DNA from: Chitinophagaceae bacterium
Lineage (GTDB): Bacteria; Bacteroidota; Bacteroidia; Chitinophagales; Chitinophagaceae
NCBI GenBank assembly: GCA_003526435.1
Contig: DPWF01000305.1
Span: 1-10,147 of the forward strand
Direction: 5' to 3'
Length of the DNA: 10,147 nucleotides
Of this stretch, positions 6,786-10,147 are shown piece after piece. Below the pieces are notes generated by a model. It worked only from the letters and a program-made list of their open reading frames with translations. It was not told where the DNA came from and ran no database searches. How positions within the stretch are numbered: position 1 is the first letter of the stretch; every line of letters begins with the position of its first letter. The position numbers and the translations under genes are program-made.

Positions 6786-6800
6786 TTTTGTTAGTTTTTG
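6786..6800. repeat. Distal 15-bp element of the tetR regulatory region
   Basis: Identical in sequence and spacing to the copy at 4247-4261. It lies 18 bases from the stop of the restriction endonuclease gene, so the restriction-modification operon ends just outside this regulatory unit without cutting it. Confidence 0.6.
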
Positions 6801-6818
6801 AGTAAGATTTTAGCTATA

Positions 6819-7502
6819 TTATTTTTGAAGACGTTGTATTTCAATGGCAATTTCTTTGATTACTTCTTGGTTTTGTATCTTATCGTCAATACTAAATATT
6901 ATAAATACTTTGCCTCCGTATTTATGGCTAAAGGTCTCGAAGCTATTTTGCATTCTCTCAGAGACAGAATAATTGCCAAAGTTTGCTTTTGCAGTAACTG
7001 GCTTAATTTGTATGCCAAAAGCTTTATTACCAACTTTACCCAAATAATCAATATCACCAGCGTGATCCAATTCAGGATCACTTTCTTCAAAAATGACATG
7101 AGGAAATAATTTGGCAAGGTTGTCTTCTATAACTGATTTCTCTCGTAGAAAACCATCGAAAGTTCTGTTGATGGTCAAATTGAAAATATAATCTTTGCAA
7201 TCCTGAACAGTAAGTCTATGAAAAGCCTCTGTCCATTCTGGAATAACTACTTCCGTTATTTTTACATATAAGCGTTCTCCTAATTCATCTAAACTTTCTT
7301 TGGTGATTTTTGATGGTTTCTTACCATCGGTATGTGCATTCTCAAAATACCACTCCTGCCATTCTTCGAAAGTCTTAGGCTGGCATTCTCTGATTAAAGC
7401 CATTACTGCGCCAACTTTATTTGGGCGAGATAGTTGATAGGTTTGTGTGGCGTAGTTGAGAACTTTCTCTTTTTTGCCGAAATCAATAGATTTTTTTTGC
7501 AT
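6819..7502 (-). CDS. MjaI-family Type II restriction endonuclease (predicted CTAG specificity)
   Basis: This 227-residue protein looks like the MjaI restriction endonuclease family: PKTFEEWQEWYFENA at 42-56, KITKESLDELGERLY at 65-79, INRTFDGFLREKS at 111-123, and DHAGDIDYLGKVGNKAFGIQIKPVTA at 146-171. The last block reads as a PD-(D/E)xK-type active site, with Asp150 or Asp152 and Gln165-Ile-Lys167. It should cut unmethylated DNA; MjaI itself recognises CTAG, and the rarity of CTAG in this window fits. The start codon overlaps the stop of the upstream small gene by one base (TAATG), suggesting coupled translation that would delay or limit endonuclease synthesis. It is the last gene of the operon, ending 17 bases before the regulatory region of the TetR gene, with no convincing terminator between. 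The family call is from recall of the motifs, and exact specificity is inferred. Confidence 0.85.
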   Translation of the reverse strand: MQKKSIDFGKKEKVLNYATQTYQLSRPNKVGAVMALIRECQPKTFEEWQEWYFENAHTDGKKPSKITKESLDELGERLYVKITEVVIPEWTEAFHRLTVQDCKDYIFNLTINRTFDGFLREKSVIEDNLAKLFPHVIFEESDPELDHAGDIDYLGKVGNKAFGIQIKPVTAKANFGNYSVSERMQNSFETFSHKYGGKVFIIFSIDDKIQNQEVIKEIAIEIQRLQK

Positions 7503-7864
7503 TATCTAATTCGTAGTATTGATCTTCTTGTATGGTTCTTTTTTGATTTATTCCAACTAGTAAGTAAGGCTGTTCTTCTTGTATTATCACTTCTTGTTCT
7601 ATTTTCTAAACTATCAAGATATTCTTCTAATTCGTTTAATGATGAGATCAGAAAAAAGCCAGCAGGCTTCCCAGTAGCAGCACCAATTAAATCTTTATCA
7701 TGTTCTATACATTCTTTAATGAGAGTTCTTAATTTAACTTGGTTTCCGCCAATCGGATAACCCATTGCTGTAGCTAACTTTTTTGCGCCGATAGCATTCG
7801 CTCTACCTTTGTAAAGATACTTTAAAAGTTTTTTTCTTTCAGTATTTGAGAATGTAACAGGCAT
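7502..7864 (-). CDS. Small winged-helix-like protein inside the restriction-modification operon
   Basis: I do not recognise a named family for this 120-residue protein. Its layout suggests a winged helix-turn-helix: helix at about 6-20 (SNTERKKLLKYLYKG), a short helix at 26-34 (GAKKLATAM), a probable recognition helix at 41-54 (NQVKLRTLIKECIE), a Gly-rich wing at 59-74 (LIGAATGKPAGFFLIS) and a closing helix at 76-90. A very basic tail follows (91-120, many Arg, Lys and Ser). It starts 6 bases after the methyltransferase stop and overlaps the endonuclease start by one base. That position suits a control protein that tunes endonuclease expression, or a DNA-binding accessory subunit of the endonuclease or methyltransferase. 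Neither role is shown by the sequence. It is not the usual XRE-type C protein. Confidence 0.8.
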   Translation of the reverse strand: MPVTFSNTERKKLLKYLYKGRANAIGAKKLATAMGYPIGGNQVKLRTLIKECIEHDKDLIGAATGKPAGFFLISSLNELEEYLDSLENRTRSDNTRRTALLTSWNKSKKNHTRRSILRIR

Positions 7865-7870
7865 TGTAAA

Positions 7871-9154
7871 TTATTGAGTTAGCTTAATGAATTTATTTTT
7901 GTATTTATATTCAAACGATTCATCTGTTTGCGCAAGACCATTTTTCAATAGATGAGCATTCAAGAAAGTTTTATTCTCTAAATATAAGTAGCCGTATGTG
8001 TCATTCTCATCATTTTGAATAATGGAATCGTACTTTAGAAATACCTTTTTTCCTTTAGTTTTTTCTTTTAAAAATTCTGTAGCTTTTCCGTTAATGACTG
8101 GATCCTCTTTTATTCCAATGAGTCTAATAATTTTATTGTTACTTAATCGAACTTTCTCTGGACTTATAACTTCTTTAACGGTAAAATATTCTTCAGTTTT
8201 TTTAAAGCCTTCTTTATCAAGCTTAGAACCGAACTGTTTCTTTTTAAGATCTATTTTCTTGTCTAATTTATGTGGGTCTTTAAATAAGTAAGGTTGCTTT
8301 TCGATCTCTTGATTATAATCAGTCGCTTTCGATTTTTGCTTTCTAAACTCGTATGTAGTTCCAGTAATATCTTTCTGAGAAACATTTAATTTGTCTTTTA
8401 TTACATGTATAAATTCCTCATTTATTTCATACCCAATTGAGTTTCTCCCGAGATTTTTAGCTGCAAGCGATGTTGTGCCGCTTCCAGCAAAAGGGTCTAA
8501 AACAGTATCGCCCACAAAGGCAAACATTTTAATTAATCTTTTTGGTAATTCCTCAGGGAACATAGCCAGATGTTTATCCTGCCTGGCACCTGTAAAATTC
8601 CAGTGTCCGGCAAAATATGTATTCCATTCTGCCGGAGTCATTTTTGACAATTCTTTGATTTCTTTTGAAGGTTTAGGAGCTTCACCGAGCTTCTTAAATA
8701 TCAGAATAAATTCATAATCAATTTTAAGTATTCCGTTTCTTGGGTAAGGATACGAACCCATTTGCACACCGCCACCGCTGGTATTTGAAGTCGTAACTTT
8801 TTGCCAGATAATTGCACCCATGTAATCAAACCCAAGGTGTTCACAGCATTTAATAATTTCCTCTCTTATGGGAATAACCTTATATCTGCCATAATAAACC
8901 GAACGAGCAAATTGATCGCCTATGTTCACGCAAAGTCTGCATCCGTCATGTAATACACGATAACATTCCTTCCAGACAAGATTTAAATTATTAATATAGC
9001 TTTCATAACTATCGTGGTAACCTATTTGATCTTCTGAGCCATAATCTTTTAATTGCCAATAAGGGGGAGAAGTGACTACTAAATGGACAGATTTATCCTG
9101 AACATCTGCCATATTCCTGCTGTCACCGTTAATAATCTTATGATGCGTTCTCAC
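7871..9154 (-). CDS. Beta-class DNA methyltransferase (probably N4-cytosine) fused to an SNase-like domain
   Basis: This 427-residue protein begins at a GTG (9154); an in-frame stop lies about 8 codons upstream. The next Met, residue 15, would remove the conserved INGDS block at 8-12, so GTG is preferred. The catalytic motif TSPPYW (28-33) precedes the AdoMet motif DPFAGSGTT (220-228), the beta-class order. SPPYW is typical of N4-cytosine enzymes, agreeing with the CTAG-methylating partner of MjaI. A Lys-rich linker (about 260-320) leads to a C-terminal domain (321-427) resembling staphylococcal nuclease: VRLSNNKIIRLIGI, a GKATEFLKEKTKGKKVFLKYD helix-strand, TYGYLYL, and FLNAHLLKNGLAQ. Of the nuclease catalytic residues only the first Arg (344) is evident; the Asp, Glu and second Arg positions are replaced (Lys349, Pro352 and Tyr389). 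It is therefore probably a nucleic-acid-binding module, not a nuclease. Confidence 0.92.
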   Translation of the reverse strand: MRTHHKIINGDSRNMADVQDKSVHLVVTSPPYWQLKDYGSEDQIGYHDSYESYINNLNLVWKECYRVLHDGCRLCVNIGDQFARSVYYGRYKVIPIREEIIKCCEHLGFDYMGAIIWQKVTTSNTSGGGVQMGSYPYPRNGILKIDYEFILIFKKLGEAPKPSKEIKELSKMTPAEWNTYFAGHWNFTGARQDKHLAMFPEELPKRLIKMFAFVGDTVLDPFAGSGTTSLAAKNLGRNSIGYEINEEFIHVIKDKLNVSQKDITGTTYEFRKQKSKATDYNQEIEKQPYLFKDPHKLDKKIDLKKKQFGSKLDKEGFKKTEEYFTVKEVISPEKVRLSNNKIIRLIGIKEDPVINGKATEFLKEKTKGKKVFLKYDSIIQNDENDTYGYLYLENKTFLNAHLLKNGLAQTDESFEYKYKNKFIKLTQ

Positions 9155-9160
9155 AATAAC

Positions 9161-9178
9161 TAAGTTTTGGCAAACTTA
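9161..9178. promoter_or_regulatory. Palindrome overlapping the methyltransferase -7 box
   Basis: Arms TAAGTTT (9161-9167) and AAACTTA (9172-9178) flank a 4-base centre. On the minus strand the upstream arm plus one base reads TAAGTTTG (9178-9171), a perfect TAnnTTTG box; transcription would start near 9164, about 10 bases before the GTG at 9154. A dimeric repressor here would block the promoter of the whole restriction-modification operon. No TTG is seen at the normal upstream distance. Confidence 0.5.
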
Positions 9179-9246
9179 ACCAAATTGCTACAGCCCTGAT
9201 ACCGTATAAATACGCATTTTGTAAACACAAATACCCATAGTTAGGC

Positions 9247-9294
9247 TAAAACATGGCTTTTATCTAAAGAAACCCTTATAAATACTATGTTTTA
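9247..9294. repeat. 8-bp inverted repeat upstream of the PfkB-family kinase
   Basis: TAAAACAT (9247-9254) and ATGTTTTA (9287-9294) are exact reverse complements 32 bases apart, just upstream of the kinase -7 candidate. The arms are AT-rich, so chance is possible. Confidence 0.3.
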
Positions 9295-9308
9295 CACTTT
9301 TTAACCCT

Positions 9309-9316
9309 TAGTTTCG
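9309..9316 (+). promoter_or_regulatory. Candidate -7 box of the PfkB-family kinase gene
   Basis: TAGTTTCG is one base off TAnnTTTG, with a predicted start near 9323 and an 18-base leader to the ATG at 9341. A -33 TTG is not evident. The rest of the 9155-9340 gap holds the methyltransferase palindrome and an 8-bp inverted repeat at 9247-9294. Confidence 0.4.
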
Positions 9317-9340
9317 CACCCCGATAACAAAAATTAATCT

Positions 9341-10147
9341 ATGTCTTTAGTCGTTGTCGGATCCATGGCTTTTGATGCCATCGAAACTCCGTTTGGAAAG
9401 AGTGATAAAATCATTGGCGGTGCAGGTACTTATATTGCCTGGTGCGCTTCAAACTTCACCCCTGTTAAACAAATTTCTGTAGTTGGTGGCGATTTTCCGC
9501 AGGAAGAACTGGACCAGTTAACGGCACGTGGCGTTGATTTGTCGGGCGTACAGATTAAAAAAGACGAGAAGACTTTTTTCTGGAGCGGACGTTATCATAT
9601 GGACATGAATTCCCGTGATACACTGGAAACCCAGTTGAATGTACTTGAGAATTTTGAACCAGTGGTTCCTGAAAGCTTCCAGGATTGTGAGTTCCTTATG
9701 CTTGGCAACCTGGTGCCTGCTGTACAGCGTAGTGTGATTGAACAGCTCAAGACCCGTCCTAAACTCATCGTGATGGATACCATGAATTTCTGGATGGAAA
9801 TCATGATGGATGAACTAAAGAAAACACTGGCGATGGTAGACCTGCTGATGGTAAACGACAGTGAGGCACGCCAGTTAAGTGGAGAATATTCATTGGTAAA
9901 AGCGGCGGCCGCTATTATGAAAATGGGCCCTAAATTCCTGATCATCAAGAAAGGAGAACATGGCGCATTATTGTTCCATGAAAACAAAGTATTCTTTGCA
10001 CCTGCTTTACCATTGGAAGAGGTATTTGATCCAACCGGAGCAGGTGACACATTTGCCGGCGGCTTCATTGGTCATATTGCACGTACGAGAGACATTTCTT
10101 TCGAGAACATGAAAACGGCCATCATTGTAGGTAGTGCCATGGCTTCT
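9341..10147 (+). CDS. PfkB-family carbohydrate kinase, 5' part (3' end outside window)
   Basis: From the ATG at 9341 the frame is open for 269 codons to the window edge, so the C-terminus is missing (PfkB proteins are usually about 300-320 residues). Ribokinase/PfkB features are the N-terminal strand and sugar-binding region VVVGSMAFDAIETPFG at 4-19, GGAGTYIA at 26-33, the NDSE motif at 172-175 (NxxE, Mg/phosphate site), and the signature DPTGAGDTFAGGF at 230-242 with the catalytic base Asp236. The enzyme would phosphorylate a sugar or nucleoside-like alcohol with ATP in the cytosol; the substrate cannot be read from this sequence. It is divergent from the restriction-modification operon and has noticeably higher GC. 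A TAnnTTTG-like box lies at 9309-9316, about 24 bases before the start. Confidence 0.93.
   Translation, partial: MSLVVVGSMAFDAIETPFGKSDKIIGGAGTYIAWCASNFTPVKQISVVGGDFPQEELDQLTARGVDLSGVQIKKDEKTFFWSGRYHMDMNSRDTLETQLNVLENFEPVVPESFQDCEFLMLGNLVPAVQRSVIEQLKTRPKLIVMDTMNFWMEIMMDELKKTLAMVDLLMVNDSEARQLSGEYSLVKAAAAIMKMGPKFLIIKKGEHGALLFHENKVFFAPALPLEEVFDPTGAGDTFAGGFIGHIARTRDISFENMKTAIIVGSAMAS

Noticed and set aside
6763..6789. AT-only inverted repeat (AAAAAATGAT/ATTATTTTTT) as a terminator for the endonuclease gene
   Set aside because: The stem is almost all A-U with a mismatch, and it lies inside the fixed 25-bp spacer of the tetR regulatory region; too weak to call.
7871..8194. An active nuclease domain on the methyltransferase, implying a single-chain restriction-modification enzyme
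   Set aside because: Key SNase catalytic positions are replaced, and a separate MjaI-type endonuclease is encoded in the operon.
9241..9249. TTAGGCTAA as a third PaaR-type operator
   Set aside because: The half-site order and spacing differ from CTAAC-N4-GTTAG, and it lies by an unrelated gene.
9205..9285. Direct repeats TATAAATAC (9205-9213, 9277-9285) and AACCCTTA (9271-9278, 9303-9310)
   Set aside because: Short and AT-rich in an AT-rich gap; chance occurrence is likely and no consistent arrangement was seen.
9595..10068. Long open frame antisense to the PfkB-family kinase
   Set aside because: It is a shadow of a well-supported kinase frame; its translation is Ser-rich with no recognisable domain.
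1..10147. tRNA, rRNA, CRISPR array, transposase or integrase
   Set aside because: Both strands were read for these and none was found; the only tandem repeat is the 7-bp array at 3084-3132, which lacks spacers.

Overview
The window looks like a chromosomal segment of a Bacteroidota bacterium, probably from the Chitinophagaceae or a nearby group. The evidence is promoter boxes of the Bacteroidota TAnnTTTG type lying very close to start codons, no clear Shine-Dalgarno sequences, a Sec-type signal peptide on a small barrel-like protein, and moderate GC. Genus cannot be read from the window.

Positions 1-6729 form a phenylacetate (PA) catabolic locus. On the minus strand, in transcription order, are a TetR-type regulator (PaaR-like), paaE, then paaA-paaB-paaC-paaD, and finally the 5' part of paaG running off the left edge. 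PaaABCE is the multicomponent epoxidase that converts phenylacetyl-CoA to its ring 1,2-epoxide. PaaD is the Fe-S maturation factor and PaaG the isomerase giving the oxepin-CoA. Two plus-strand envelope-type genes interrupt the order: a secreted SGNH/GDSL hydrolase between paaA and paaE, and a signal-peptide-bearing outer-membrane-type protein between paaG and paaD. The same palindrome (CTAAC-N4-GTTAG) lies upstream of paaA and upstream of the TetR gene. Each copy is preceded, at an identical 25-bp spacing, by the same 15-bp element. This gives a clear model for auto- and co-repression.

Positions 6819-9154 hold a compact, AT-rich Type II restriction-modification operon on the minus strand: a beta-class DNA methyltransferase, a small winged-helix-like protein, and an MjaI-family restriction endonuclease (the family prototype cuts CTAG). 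The methyltransferase has a C-terminal extension that looks like a catalytically degenerate staphylococcal-nuclease (SNase) domain. The small gene and the endonuclease gene overlap as TAATG. A hand scan finds CTAG only twice in the window, against more than 30 GATC, a tetramer of the same composition. A palindrome overlapping a perfect TAnnTTTG box lies just upstream of the methyltransferase.

Positions 9341-10147 contain the 5' part of a plus-strand PfkB-family sugar kinase, truncated by the right edge. No RNA genes, insertion sequences or CRISPR arrays were seen. No gap without a gene exceeds 300 bases.
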